This document shows positions 7,371-15,524 of a stretch of DNA of 38,887 nt, piece after piece. How positions within the stretch are numbered: position 1 is the stretch's first letter; every line of letters begins with the position of its first letter. The stretch is from NCBI GenBank assembly GCA_030604195.1, contig JAUVWI010000031.1, positions 1 through 38,887 on the forward strand. The letters run 5' to 3'. The notes beneath the pieces were generated by a model. That model did no database searches, was not told where the DNA came from, and saw nothing but the letters and a program-made list of their open reading frames with translations. The position numbers were made by a program, and so were the translations under genes. Source of the stretch: Spirochaetales bacterium. Its GTDB lineage: Bacteria > Spirochaetota > Spirochaetia > SZUA-6 > DRHE01.

Positions 7371-8698
7371 TTTCTTATAATTACCCGTTCCTTATCCAAA
7401 AAAGTGACTTTGCCGCCGATACTGGCATGGAGTCCCGCCCCGGTCGACCCTTCAGCTTCTGCAACCAGGCTGCCCGCTGCAATTTCTTCACCGATTTTTA
7501 CCCTGGGCAAAACCCCGGCTGCCGAGATTTCCTGAAAGAGCAATTCAACCTGCCCGGGGCTGGTTTCCAGCGGCTCCATCTTCGGAGGTTCTGCATATTG
7601 GCCGACGGAAAAGAGGTCGGCCAGACGCTCAAAGGGCACCTTGCGAAAATCCCTGTTAGAGCGCGGCTGCAACTGGCCGCTTGTATGGCCGCTTAAAAAC
7701 GATTCAGGCTCTGCCTCTTGCTTCAACCGCTCTTTTATCTGCTTATTTACAGCCCTCGGCGACAGCTTATGGGGGCAGGCCAAAACCTCGCATATACCGC
7801 ATTCACTGCATAACAGGGCGCCCAGTATTACTTCTTCCGGCTCAGCCAGCCCATACGCGATCTGACGCATTATCAGGTGCGGGTACAATTTACCGCCAAG
7901 CAGATAGACGGGACAGAACTCTGTACAGAAGCTGCATTGATTGCATACCGATTTAATTTTCCTTATCTGCGTACCTATGGTCCGGGAGCGCTCCTTCACC
8001 AATTCATGATCAGCAGGCAGCACGGTAATGGTTGTGGTTGACCCGGTAACCGGAGTGTCAATATCGGTGACTATTGCGCCCCGTGCCGGGGTTCCGCAAA
8101 GAATTACATACTCATCGATTGTGGTGGTAGCGCCGCCGCAGAGCTCAATTACCTCTCTGAAGGAAACCCCCAGATGTCCGAGGACCAGTGAGGGAAGGGC
8201 TACCTCCCCGGTGCAGGCCAAAAGCCGCCTGGTAACCGGCTTTTTTTCCGTTACCACCTCATATATATTTACTGCAGTCTGTATATCGTAGACCAAAGAA
8301 CCGGAAAGAACGGCCGGTGTTGCACTGGAAAAGGGCTGCCCCGTGACCTCGTAAATCAGGATTGCCTGATCCGCGGCCGGATAAAAATTATCAACAAAAA
8401 AGAGATCAATATTATCACAATCCTCTACACAGCGCTTTAGATCAGAGATTACCGGCCGGTCACTCTTGCTGACCGCGATAATTCCCTTTTCCGCCTGGTG
8501 GTTGGCAATTAACAGCTTCAATCCGTCAATAACCTTATGCCACTCGCTCTGTAAAAGGTACTCCTCTGTAAAGGATAGGGGGTTATCCTTGAGCGCACTG
8601 ACAATAACGGTGCGGCATCTTTCATTTATGTGATCTATTCCTGTTACACCCAGGCGGCTGAGAATATTATTTTCTATAGACAATTTCACCCTGCTCAT
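7367..8698 (-). CDS. pduS: PduS/RnfC-like iron-sulphur electron-transfer protein
   Basis: A 443-residue PduS homologue. It has two ferredoxin-type cysteine sets, CNQCSFCTEFCP at 252-263 and CSECGICEVLACP at 297-309, a SLBB-like middle region (VTRRLLACTGEVALPS) and a C-terminal RnfC-type sandwich domain ending VTFLDKERVIIRK. The first about 45 residues lack the glycine-rich GxGGAGFP motif that binds FMN/NADH in RnfC, NuoF and Salmonella PduS, and the AAECEP stretch is also gone (ALKDNP here). It may therefore relay electrons through Fe-S clusters but use a different flavin or NADH partner. The ATG overlaps the upstream BMC-P gene by 32 bases and has no clear ribosome site; a TTG five codons later is an alternative start. 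Confidence 0.9.
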   Translation of the reverse strand: MSRVKLSIENNILSRLGVTGIDHINERCRTVIVSALKDNPLSFTEEYLLQSEWHKVIDGLKLLIANHQAEKGIIAVSKSDRPVISDLKRCVEDCDNIDLFFVDNFYPAADQAILIYEVTGQPFSSATPAVLSGSLVYDIQTAVNIYEVVTEKKPVTRRLLACTGEVALPSLVLGHLGVSFREVIELCGGATTTIDEYVILCGTPARGAIVTDIDTPVTGSTTTITVLPADHELVKERSRTIGTQIRKIKSVCNQCSFCTEFCPVYLLGGKLYPHLIMRQIAYGLAEPEEVILGALLCSECGICEVLACPHKLSPRAVNKQIKERLKQEAEPESFLSGHTSGQLQPRSNRDFRKVPFERLADLFSVGQYAEPPKMEPLETSPGQVELLFQEISAAGVLPRVKIGEEIAAGSLVAEAEGSTGAGLHASIGGKVTFLDKERVIIRK

Positions 8699-8954
8699 CT
8701 ATCAAATCTACAATACCGGCAACAATGGCATCCACCGGTTTCTTATTACTTATCTCAGTTTGCCGCGCTGAGCTGCCCTGAGATATTATTACCACTTCCC
8801 CGCTGCCGGCGCCCATTGTATCCAGGACTACCAGGTAATCGCCCCTGCCCTCTGCCTTGTGGCTGCAGAGCTCTACCAACAAATACTTAGCGCCCTTAAT
8901 ACCGTCGCTTCTTTCAGTACTGACTACAGTGCCGGCAACCCTGCCGAAGATCAT
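8667..8954 (-). CDS. BMC-P pentameric vertex protein (EutN/CcmL family), copy 2
   Basis: A 95-residue EutN/CcmL-type pentamer protein: FGRVAGTVVSTERSDGIKG, then YLVVLDTMGAGSGEVVIISQGSSAR and the end DAIVAGIVDLIDEQGEIVYRK. Its start overlaps the previous BMC-P stop by 4 bases (ATGA) and its end overlaps the pduS-like start by 32 bases, so it is translationally coupled on both sides. It is closest to copy 1, sharing the GAGxxE turn, the SSR motif and the VYRK tail, which suggests a tandem duplication. Confidence 0.93.
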   Translation of the reverse strand: MIFGRVAGTVVSTERSDGIKGAKYLLVELCSHKAEGRGDYLVVLDTMGAGSGEVVIISQGSSARQTEISNKKPVDAIVAGIVDLIDEQGEIVYRK

Positions 8955-9256
8955 GGCCCCTCCTTGCCTTTGCGGTAAACAGCTTTGCCGTCGATATCAA
9001 TGTTATCCACAATAGCAATAATAGTGGCATCGCTGGGCTTGCCTTCAGTAACCCTGGTCAGCCGGGAACTGCTGCCGGAAACATAGAAAACTATCTCATC
9101 CAGGCCGGCGCCCACGCTGTCCATTGCCACCAGATAATCCTCTTTACCCCCCAGGGTAACCGGATTGATTTTTTCCAGCAGCAGGAATTTAATGCCTTCA
9201 AGGCGCGGCTCTTTATTTGTGGCAACAACCGTGCCTATTACTCTGGCAAGTACCAT
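8951..9256 (-). CDS. BMC-P pentameric vertex protein (EutN/CcmL family), copy 1
   Basis: A 101-residue BMC-P protein beginning MVLARVIGTVVATNKEPRLE and containing YLVAMDSVGAGLDEIVFYVSGSSSR and ATIIAIVDNIDIDGKAVYRKG. The start is placed at the ATG at 9256, because the family always begins just before this strand and upstream in-frame starts would run into the BMC-H gene. The gap from the BMC-H stop is 7 bases; the ribosome site is weak, so translation is probably coupled. Confidence 0.92.
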   Translation of the reverse strand: MVLARVIGTVVATNKEPRLEGIKFLLLEKINPVTLGGKEDYLVAMDSVGAGLDEIVFYVSGSSSRLTRVTEGKPSDATIIAIVDNIDIDGKAVYRKGKEGP

Positions 9257-9263
9257 AATCCGT

Positions 9264-9584
9264 TCAGCTCTGGCTCTTGCTACGCTTGCCGGGAGTATTT
9301 TTACCCAGGGGCAATACCTCATCCACATTACTATGGGGCCGGGGAATAATGTGCACTGAAATTACCTCGCCTACTTTTTCAGCGGCCCGGCTGCCGGCAT
9401 CTAAAGCGGCTTTCACTGCGGCCACGTCGCCGCGAATAATGGCAGTCACATAGCCCCCACCCGTTTTTTCATAACCGGTCAGTTGCACCCTGGCAGCTTT
9501 TACCATGGCATCAGAGGCTTCCACCATTGCGGTAAATCCCCTGGCCTCGATCATGCCCAATGCATCACCATTTATTTCACTCAT
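9264..9584 (-). CDS. BMC-H hexameric shell protein, second copy
   Basis: A 106-residue single-domain BMC (Pfam00936) shell protein forming the facets. It starts [20 protein letters not shown], with the pore-loop region [17 protein letters not shown] and the typical [11 protein letters not shown] near residue 80. It differs from the first BMC-H of the operon at only about 15 of the first 90 positions and then carries a longer basic tail ([12 protein letters not shown]). AGGAGG lies just before the ATG. Two near-identical hexamer genes separated by a trimer gene point to a recent duplication. Confidence 0.96.
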   Translation of the reverse strand: MSEINGDALGMIEARGFTAMVEASDAMVKAARVQLTGYEKTGGGYVTAIIRGDVAAVKAALDAGSRAAEKVGEVISVHIIPRPHSNVDEVLPLGKNTPGKRSKSQS

Positions 9585-9595
9585 ATTTCCTCCTT

Positions 9596-10234
9596 TTATT
9601 CAGCTTTACCAACCACATCCCTGCCGGTTAAATCGGCAAGGCGCGTTTCTACAATCTCTTTGCTTACCAGGACTTCGGCTTCCTCCCCGGCAATATAGAT
9701 GCGGCCGTAGCGACCATAACCGGTTACATTAATAATATTTATTCGCGAGGCCTTCTCCGCCTCATTTGCCGCATAGTAGGCATAACCTGCGGGTTCGATT
9801 TCAAGCACATAAAGGGTATCGCCCTTCAAGACCATGTTGCCATACCTGGTCTTGTTAATAAGCTGAGCATGATGATCGCTGATATTCTTTATGAGCTGGC
9901 TGGTAAGCACAACCGGCTTCATGCGGTCTTCGCTCTTTAATCCCAGCTCCTTTAGAATTGCCTCCCCGGCCTGGCGGGCATCAGCCTGGCTGGCAGAGTG
10001 TACTTCCAGCAAGCCGAAAAGCCGCTCAACTATCTGGATTCCCGGTGTCACATTGGTAGCCTTAAGCGCAACATCCAGAAGCCGGTTAATCTCAATTCCC
10101 GGTGAAATCTCTACAATTGTGCAGGCTTCACCGGAAATGGGAAAATAACCGCGTGAAACCGTAGCCATGTAGGAAGCCATTTGCAACTGTAGTGAATCCA
10201 GGTAGCTATAGGTGCGCAGGGTAACGTTATTCAT
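9596..10234 (-). CDS. BMC-T shell protein of the stacked-trimer (BMC-TD) type
   Basis: A 212-residue tandem BMC-domain protein. Its opening [18 protein letters not shown], followed by [10 protein letters not shown] and [21 protein letters not shown], matches the permuted BMC-T group that includes Haliangium ochraceum HO_3341. Those trimers stack face to face with a gated central pore. The second domain contains [21 protein letters not shown] and [16 protein letters not shown]. It overlaps the first BMC-H stop by 4 bases and precedes the second BMC-H by 11. It is probably the conduit for larger substrates or cofactors; that role is known for the family, not shown here. Confidence 0.92.
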   Translation of the reverse strand: MNNVTLRTYSYLDSLQLQMASYMATVSRGYFPISGEACTIVEISPGIEINRLLDVALKATNVTPGIQIVERLFGLLEVHSASQADARQAGEAILKELGLKSEDRMKPVVLTSQLIKNISDHHAQLINKTRYGNMVLKGDTLYVLEIEPAGYAYYAANEAEKASRINIINVTGYGRYGRIYIAGEEAEVLVSKEIVETRLADLTGRDVVGKAE

Positions 10235-10530
10235 TTTTTCACTGACCTGCCAAGGGGCAGAACTTCATCTACATTAGCATGGGGCCGGGGAATAACATGA
10301 ACTGAAATCACCTCGCCTACCCTTTCCGCAGCTCTGCTGCCCGCATCCAGAGCAGCCCTTACTGCTGCTACGTCACCGCGGATAATGGCGGTCACATAGC
10401 CTCCTCCGGTTTTTTCATAACCGGTCAATTCCACTCTGGCCGCTTTTGTCATGGCATCTGAAGCTTCCACCATGGCGGCGAATCCCCTGGTCTCTATCAT
10501 GCCCAGTGCATCAGCATTTAATTGGGACAT
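10231..10530 (-). CDS. BMC-H hexameric shell protein, first gene of the operon
   Basis: A 99-residue BMC-H facet protein: [20 protein letters not shown], pore region [14 protein letters not shown], and [21 protein letters not shown]. It has the strongest ribosome site of the operon (AAGGAGG, 5 bases before the ATG), as expected for the most abundant shell component at the head of the transcript. The gene overlaps the BMC-T start by 4 bases. Confidence 0.96.
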   Translation of the reverse strand: MSQLNADALGMIETRGFAAMVEASDAMTKAARVELTGYEKTGGGYVTAIIRGDVAAVRAALDAGSRAAERVGEVISVHVIPRPHANVDEVLPLGRSVKK

Positions 10531-10593
10531 ATTTCCTCCTTATAATCTACGTTAATCTATTGCTCAAGCCTCAGCTGCAATGCTACTTCTCTG

Positions 10594-10622
10594 ATTCTAT
10601 TGGAATACTTTTAAAAAAACAA
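10594..10622 (-). promoter_or_regulatory. Candidate promoter of the BMC operon
   Basis: On the minus strand TTGTTT (10622-10617) and TAGAAT (10599-10594) are separated by 17 bases, about 65 bases upstream of the first BMC-H ATG. This is the best sigma-70-like match I found between the operon and the upstream vapB/vapC remnants. No operator resembling the TTGGT-N11-ACCAA sites of the 17-29 kb region is present, and no regulator gene adjoins the operon. Confidence 0.35.
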
Positions 10623-10721
10623 GATTATTAAACAGGATTGCTCAGGCAGGGATCTTTATTTTATTCTCTCTATTCCGGCTCTACCGGTGCAAAGAGGAAA
10701 AATAAACAGGAAAAGGGCTGA

Positions 10722-10814
10722 TCAATCGACCCAGCCATGTTTTATAGCCTGCTTATGGTAGGGGGTGTCCCTGTTTATAGCATAGATGAGAATATTGATA
10801 TCAGGCACCCTCAC
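10722..10814 (-). pseudogene. vapC (PIN toxin) N-terminal remnant
   Basis: A 30-codon frame starting with GTG reads VRVPDINILIYAINRDTPYH and then KQAIKHGWVD before a TGA. This is the N-terminus of a PIN-domain VapC toxin, with the first catalytic Asp in PDIN. The remaining about 100 residues, including the other acidic residues, are absent. It begins two bases after the stop of the antitoxin-like frame, the usual vapBC spacing. It is a decayed toxin gene left between the BMC operon and the ATPase gene. Confidence 0.65.
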
Positions 10815-10816
10815 AG

Positions 10817-11005
10817 CTATTTCCTTAAAAGAAGTTTTCTCGTTATCTCTTCGGACTCCAGATGTTCCGCTAAATCCAGCGTCCGATCAAGGTTATAGGA
10901 AGTTGGATTCCCCAGGGAAAAAACAGGGGCTACATACCTTTCACTCTGGCCGGCTCCAGCTTCATCCTTCAATCCATAACGAATAGCTTCCCTATATATC
11001 AGCAT
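10817..11005 (-). pseudogene. vapB-like antitoxin, probably truncated at the 5' end
   Basis: 62 codons. The C-terminal part, LDLAEHLESEEITRKLLLRK, is typical of VapB antitoxins of the type with EDEEIxRKLxLRK tails, and REAIRYGLKDE resembles the end of the DNA-binding helix region. The usual N-terminal strand and first helix are missing: upstream codons read LYTTT without a normal start, suggesting an internal deletion. With its partner reduced to a fragment, this is most likely a dead toxin-antitoxin locus. Confidence 0.55.
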
Positions 11006-11049
11006 AGTTGTCGTGTACAGCCTTCCCCTGAAGGGCCTACAGGGAACAA

Positions 11050-12243
11050 TCAGTGAGACGCGGATTGTGATTCCATCCAGATATATACTGGGTAGATTTC
11101 ATTTACAAATCTATAATTTCCCCGTGCTTTCTCAATATCTGATTCAATTATTCCCAATTTTCGCATTCTTGTAAGAAAATTGTGAAAAACTTTCTTTTCT
11201 GGATCATTTAGTCGTTCTTCAACTTTGCTTTTTTTAAATTCCCGTGTTAATGGCTGATCAGCAAGTTTTCTTAAAATCGATCGATATCTATTGCTTCGAA
11301 GTGCTCTATAGACTTGTGGATCTAGATATTTCTTTCCTATTCGATCAGCAGCTGCCACAATTCCAGAAAAAGCGTCCCTTTCGTCTATAATACCATCCTC
11401 ATCGATAAGAAAAGTTGCATCTCCTATTTCATGCATCAATACTGGTAAACCACTTGAATATTGTAAAAGAACATGTAAAGCTTCTTTTTCAACTGAAATA
11501 TCAACTTCGTTAAAAGCCTTTTCAAAAAAACCTTTAACCTCAGAATCTGTAAGTTTTTCGATATCAATAACTCTAAATATTCTCATAAGAGAAGGTTGAA
11601 GATTCGAGAGGCTGTCTCTTTTTTCCGGTAAACCGATTAACATCATAAAAACAGGGAAATTGTCATAATGAGTTGCTACATAATCTACGAAACTTTTATA
11701 CCAGTTTGCGAACGCAGGCATCTCTGCAAGTCCATTGATATCATCAAGAGCTATGAATAGCCCTTTTCGGTTGGGTTCAATTGCTTTTATCAAGTGGTGG
11801 AGAGCCTCTGGAAAATTTCCCACCAGCTCTTTTAAATCTTTCTCGGGAGGTGAAAAACCAACAGAAATTCCGAAGAGTCCAACTTCTTTAATAAATTTGC
11901 CAAATAGACTGGCGATCTTCCCAAACCAAGGTTTATCCGACGTGTTTTTAAGTAATTTATCGAAAATTCGTTGAATCATATCGCTAAGAGTTGTGACTCC
12001 ACCTAAAAAAACGTGGATCGCTATAAAATCGTTCTTATTTGAAGCATACCTGGAAAGAAATGATGATAGTGAGCTTTTGCCTATTCCCCGATCTCCCGAT
12101 AGGAAAACATTCTCTTGTCTACCAGTAGACACATGATTTAAACATCGAATGACTTCTTTAATTTGTGTTGCCCTTCCAACAAAAAGCTCTACTGGTACAG
12201 GACTGCCTGGGGTAAAAGGGCTGTTTCTGTTTTCATCTCTCAT
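11050..12243 (-). CDS. AAA-type ATPase (ORC/archaeal-ATPase-like)
   Basis: A 397-residue P-loop ATPase. It opens with ELFVGRATQIKEV, a motif often found before the nucleotide site in Cdc6/ORC-like and STAND-like ATPases. Walker A is GDRGIGKS at 50-57 and Walker B is GLFIALDDIN with D167/D168. The C-terminal about 120 residues (from YLDPQVYRALRS) look like a winged-helix region. No signal peptide or membrane segment is visible. It stands alone between a decayed toxin-antitoxin pair and a sugar transporter, on accessory-looking DNA that is more AT-rich than the BMC operon. Its role is unknown; proteins of this build are found in defence, replication or signalling contexts, and nothing here decides between them. 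Confidence 0.75.
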   Translation of the reverse strand: MRDENRNSPFTPGSPVPVELFVGRATQIKEVIRCLNHVSTGRQENVFLSGDRGIGKSSLSSFLSRYASNKNDFIAIHVFLGGVTTLSDMIQRIFDKLLKNTSDKPWFGKIASLFGKFIKEVGLFGISVGFSPPEKDLKELVGNFPEALHHLIKAIEPNRKGLFIALDDINGLAEMPAFANWYKSFVDYVATHYDNFPVFMMLIGLPEKRDSLSNLQPSLMRIFRVIDIEKLTDSEVKGFFEKAFNEVDISVEKEALHVLLQYSSGLPVLMHEIGDATFLIDEDGIIDERDAFSGIVAAADRIGKKYLDPQVYRALRSNRYRSILRKLADQPLTREFKKSKVEERLNDPEKKVFHNFLTRMRKLGIIESDIEKARGNYRFVNEIYPVYIWMESQSASH

Positions 12244-12393
12244 ATTATTGTTTCTTAACCTCTAAGATAATATACCATGAGCTAACAAAAGTGAAAAGAC
12301 AACCTCTATCTTATTACACCTTAAAACAACCACCATCGAAGATGTATGCATCGACATTGGTGCCTTTGTTTTTCATCATATAATATTTTCCGG

Positions 12394-13215
12394 CTATTTT
12401 TCTGATGCCAGTGCAAAGCCCTTCATAAAGGACTGCTGCATGGTAAAAAATACAATAAGCGGGGGAACCATGGTCATCATAACCCCGGCCATAATAATTC
12501 CCCAGTTGTTCATGGCGTCCGCCTGGATCATCATTTTGACGCCGATCTGAACCACCCGCATATCCTTGGAATTGGTGGCCATCAAGGGCCACAGGTACTG
12601 GTTCCAGATGTAGATAAACTCGATAACCGTAAGAGCGCCTATGGTATTTCCGGAGAGGGGGATCAGGATCTGGAGCAGATAACGCATAGGAGAACAGCCG
12701 TCCATCTTTGCCGCATCCAGAAGTTCAACCGGGATCATCTTAAAACGCTGGATAAAGAGAAAAGTGCCCGTGGCGCTTGCCAGGAAGGGTACTATCAACC
12801 CCCAGTAGGTATTGATCCAGCCCAGCTTACTGACAATCTCAAAAAGGGAGACAATCCGCACCGGTATGGGCAGAAGCAGGGTCACTAATACTACGAAAAA
12901 GAGTATTTCCTTGCCTTTGAAATTAAAGTGGGTAAAGGCAAAGGCGGCTAAAAGGCTCAGGATAATCTTGCCAAGGGTGACCATAAACGCGATAAAAGCG
13001 GAATTAAACATCATTCTTCCCAGGCTTACACTTTTCAAGGCGGCAGAATAATTAGAGAAATTACCGGATGGGGTAAGTTTGGGCGGTGAGGAATAGACCT
13101 CTGCCGGGGTCTGGGTGCTGATAATAATAGCGAGAATAACCGGCATACTCACAGTCAGTATGGACAGAATTATCAGGATATGGAGGATCAATTTTTTAAT
13201 CTGCTTTCTCTTCAC
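12394..13215 (-). CDS. ABC sugar transporter permease, MalG/UgpE type
   Basis: A 273-residue inner-membrane permease with about six membrane segments. The cytoplasmic EAA loop, ELLDAAKMDGCSPMRYLLQI followed by LIPLSG, contacts the ATPase. The end SFMKGFALASEK is characteristic of MalG-like partners. It follows the MalF-type permease by 11 bases. No ABC ATPase gene adjoins the operon, so a shared MsmK/UgpC-type ATPase encoded elsewhere is the likely energiser (inference). Confidence 0.92.
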   Translation of the reverse strand: MKRKQIKKLILHILIILSILTVSMPVILAIIISTQTPAEVYSSPPKLTPSGNFSNYSAALKSVSLGRMMFNSAFIAFMVTLGKIILSLLAAFAFTHFNFKGKEILFFVVLVTLLLPIPVRIVSLFEIVSKLGWINTYWGLIVPFLASATGTFLFIQRFKMIPVELLDAAKMDGCSPMRYLLQILIPLSGNTIGALTVIEFIYIWNQYLWPLMATNSKDMRVVQIGVKMMIQADAMNNWGIIMAGVMMTMVPPLIVFFTMQQSFMKGFALASEK

Positions 13216-13226
13216 TTATAAGCCCC

Positions 13227-14108
13227 CTATTGGTAGTGTACCTTTTTGCCGGTGGTCTTGAACTGGATCAAGGTCAATATCACCACCAGCGTAAAAAGGA
13301 TAAAACTCTCGGCAGCAGCGTAACCGGTTTTGGAGTTGATAAAGAAATCACGGTAGAGTTGATAGATCAGGATATTGGTGCCGTTGGCCGGCCCCCCTTC
13401 GGTAAGCACATCGATCAGCCCGAAAGAGGCAAAGTAGGAATAGATCAGGTTCATGATCAGCAGAAAAAAAGTTATGGGTGAAAGCAGGGGAAAGGTAACG
13501 ATGGAGAAACGTTTTACCGGACCCGCCCCGTCAATGGAAGCCGCTTCCAGTGCCTCTTTCTGTACATTCTGTAATCCCGCCAGGTAAAAAATGATATTAT
13601 AGCCGAGGTTCTTCCAGGTAGCAGCCGCGGTTATTACCACCAGCGCTAAAGTACTGTTGGTAAGCCACGGCGGTTCAAATCCGACAATCAAGCTTGAAAA
13701 ATAACCCAAATAGCCATTTGCCGGGTTGAAGAGAAAACGGAATATGGCCCCGGCAATAGCAGGTGAAAGGGCATAGGGCCAGATTAAAAAGGAACGGTAG
13801 ATCATCTGCCCCTTCAGCTTCTGGTTTAAAAGCAAGGCGATCATCAGCGAAACAAAGAGACCGACCACCACCACTGCAACTGAAAAAATAAAAGAGATAG
13901 AAAAACTGTGCAGGTAATCAGGGCTGGTGAATAGTTTCTTGAAATTATAGAAACCGGCAAAGATCTTTTTTATGCCGAATGGATGTACCTTGTAAAGGCT
14001 CAAACGAAAGGTTTCAAAAGCCGGGTAGAAGAGAAAAACAATCAGAACAATGAAGGTAGGAATCAATAATATATAGGGTAGCCATTTATTCTTAAAGTAT
14101 GACTGCAT
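13227..14108 (-). CDS. ABC sugar transporter permease, MalF/UgpA type
   Basis: A 293-residue permease starting MQSYFKNKWLPYILLIPTF, with the EAA loop EALEAASIDGAGPVKRFSIV and the MalF-type DVLTEGGPANGTNILIYQLY before the last membrane segment. The ATG at 14108 was preferred to a TTG two codons earlier because GAGG lies 8 bases upstream. It forms the translocation pore with the MalG-type product of the next gene and is served by the binding protein encoded upstream. The sugar cannot be read from the sequence. Confidence 0.92.
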   Translation of the reverse strand: MQSYFKNKWLPYILLIPTFIVLIVFLFYPAFETFRLSLYKVHPFGIKKIFAGFYNFKKLFTSPDYLHSFSISFIFSVAVVVVGLFVSLMIALLLNQKLKGQMIYRSFLIWPYALSPAIAGAIFRFLFNPANGYLGYFSSLIVGFEPPWLTNSTLALVVITAAATWKNLGYNIIFYLAGLQNVQKEALEAASIDGAGPVKRFSIVTFPLLSPITFFLLIMNLIYSYFASFGLIDVLTEGGPANGTNILIYQLYRDFFINSKTGYAAAESFILFTLVVILTLIQFKTTGKKVHYQ

Positions 14109-14146
14109 TAACAACCTCGCCGGATATGATAACTTTTACAGAAAAG

Positions 14147-14173
14147 AGCGGCTGCAGATTAACCGCAGCCGCT
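14147..14173 (-). terminator. Stem-loop between binding-protein and permease genes
   Basis: A perfect 9-bp inverted repeat (AGCGGCTGC pairing with GCAGCCGCT, 9-base loop) lies 17 bases after the binding-protein stop and before the first permease. There is no proper T-run, so it probably acts as a partial terminator or 3' stabiliser that keeps binding-protein mRNA more abundant than permease mRNA, as in other ABC operons. Confidence 0.6.
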
Positions 14174-14189
14174 ATGAGTCATAGTAATA

Positions 14190-15524
14190 TTACTGATTTA
14201 ATTCATTCCACTCTTTAATCGAAGCATTGGTCTTCGCCGCAGCTTCGTCCAGAGCCTGCTTAACAGTTTTATCACCGGCATAGACCTTCTGGATACTTGT
14301 TTCCACCAGCGCCCGCAGCTCGGGGAATACCCCAACCAGGGAGCCGGAAGTATTAACTGTATAAGGGCTATCCAGCAACTGGTTGAAAGCGGTAAGGAAG
14401 TTGGGGTTGTCTCTAAACCAGCCCTCTGCCTCCAGTTTTTTCATGGCAGTTTTGCGCACAGCGAAATAGCCTGTTCCCTTGTGCCACTTCATCTGGGCGT
14501 CATCCTCAGAGATGTACTTGACCAGTTTCAATGCAGCCAGGAGCTCTTCATCAGGATGACCGTTAGTTATCCAAAGGGTACCGCCTCCTATGGCAACACC
14601 GCCCCTGGCGCCTTCGGGTTTGGGTATATAACCGGTGCCCATTTCCCAGCCCTTCTCAGCCAATAGACCGGTGAGCTGATTTACATCAGAGGTGGAGGAC
14701 ATGATCATGGCCACCTCTCCGGAACCGAAAGCGGCGCGGTGGTTGGCCCAGCCAGGACCTACATCCAGAAAGAGGCCGTCCTTTTCCATACCGGTCCACC
14801 ATTCCACTATTTTCTGACCCGGCTCACGGTTAAAGAGAACTTCGGTGGGAAACTCGCCCTTCCTGCCGTTGTCATTGTTCACCAGCGGGGCATCCATAAG
14901 GCAGTGGAACTCCTCAAAGTACCAGGAATTAAGGTTCCAGGTTATAGGCGCCTTCAGGCCGAGTCCGGAACCCTTCAGCTTCTTACTCACTGCTACTACA
15001 TCCGCAAATGTAGCCGGTGGTTTGGCCGGGTCTAAACCTGCCTGTCCGAAAAAGGTCTTATTATAGTAGAGCAGAGGTGTTGAAAAGTTAAAGGGCATGG
15101 AATAATGCTTACCGCTGATAGTGTAGTAATTCTTCACCGGAGAAAAGAATTCATCCCAGTCGATCTTCTCCCATTTGGCGATATCACCGATCGGGGTAAC
15201 CATCCCGCTGTTGGCCATACCCAGGGTACCGATCTCATAGAGATGGAAGATGTGGGGGGCATTCCCCGCCTTGGCCGCGGCCTTTGTCTTATTCAGCGTA
15301 TCGTTATAACTGCCCGTGTACTGCACGTTTACAGTAATATCGGGATTCTCCTTCATGAAAGAATCCACAATACCCTGGATCAATTCTATTCTGGCGCCGC
15401 CCATGGCATGCCAGAACTCAACAGTAACCGGCCCGGTAATCTCCACCTTCTCCTGAGCCCCAACCGCGAAAAGAAAACCGGGCAGCAGAAAAAGCAGAAC
15501 CACCATTAACAACTTTGCTTTCAT
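14190..15524 (-). CDS. ABC transporter sugar-binding protein (UgpB-like)
   Basis: A 444-residue extracellular solute-binding protein (family 1). Residues 1-22 form a signal peptide (LLFLLPGFLFAVGA, then QEK) with no lipobox cysteine. The mature start VTVEFWHAMGGARIELIQGI resembles UgpB, the glycerol-3-phosphate-diester binding protein, so a sugar- or glycerol-phosphate ligand is possible but not shown. An AAAGGAGG ribosome site precedes the ATG. It heads a three-gene minus-strand transporter operon with the two permeases downstream. The 256 bases between it and the divergent ACT-domain gene must hold both promoters; I found no convincing -35/-10 pair there. Confidence 0.92.
   Translation of the reverse strand: MKAKLLMVVLLFLLPGFLFAVGAQEKVEITGPVTVEFWHAMGGARIELIQGIVDSFMKENPDITVNVQYTGSYNDTLNKTKAAAKAGNAPHIFHLYEIGTLGMANSGMVTPIGDIAKWEKIDWDEFFSPVKNYYTISGKHYSMPFNFSTPLLYYNKTFFGQAGLDPAKPPATFADVVAVSKKLKGSGLGLKAPITWNLNSWYFEEFHCLMDAPLVNNDNGRKGEFPTEVLFNREPGQKIVEWWTGMEKDGLFLDVGPGWANHRAAFGSGEVAMIMSSTSDVNQLTGLLAEKGWEMGTGYIPKPEGARGGVAIGGGTLWITNGHPDEELLAALKLVKYISEDDAQMKWHKGTGYFAVRKTAMKKLEAEGWFRDNPNFLTAFNQLLDSPYTVNTSGSLVGVFPELRALVETSIQKVYAGDKTVKQALDEAAAKTNASIKEWNELNQ

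Noticed and set aside
12314-12592. Minus-strand frame overlapping the MalG-type permease 3' end
   Set aside because: Out of frame with a clear permease gene, composition unlike a real protein, no ribosome site.
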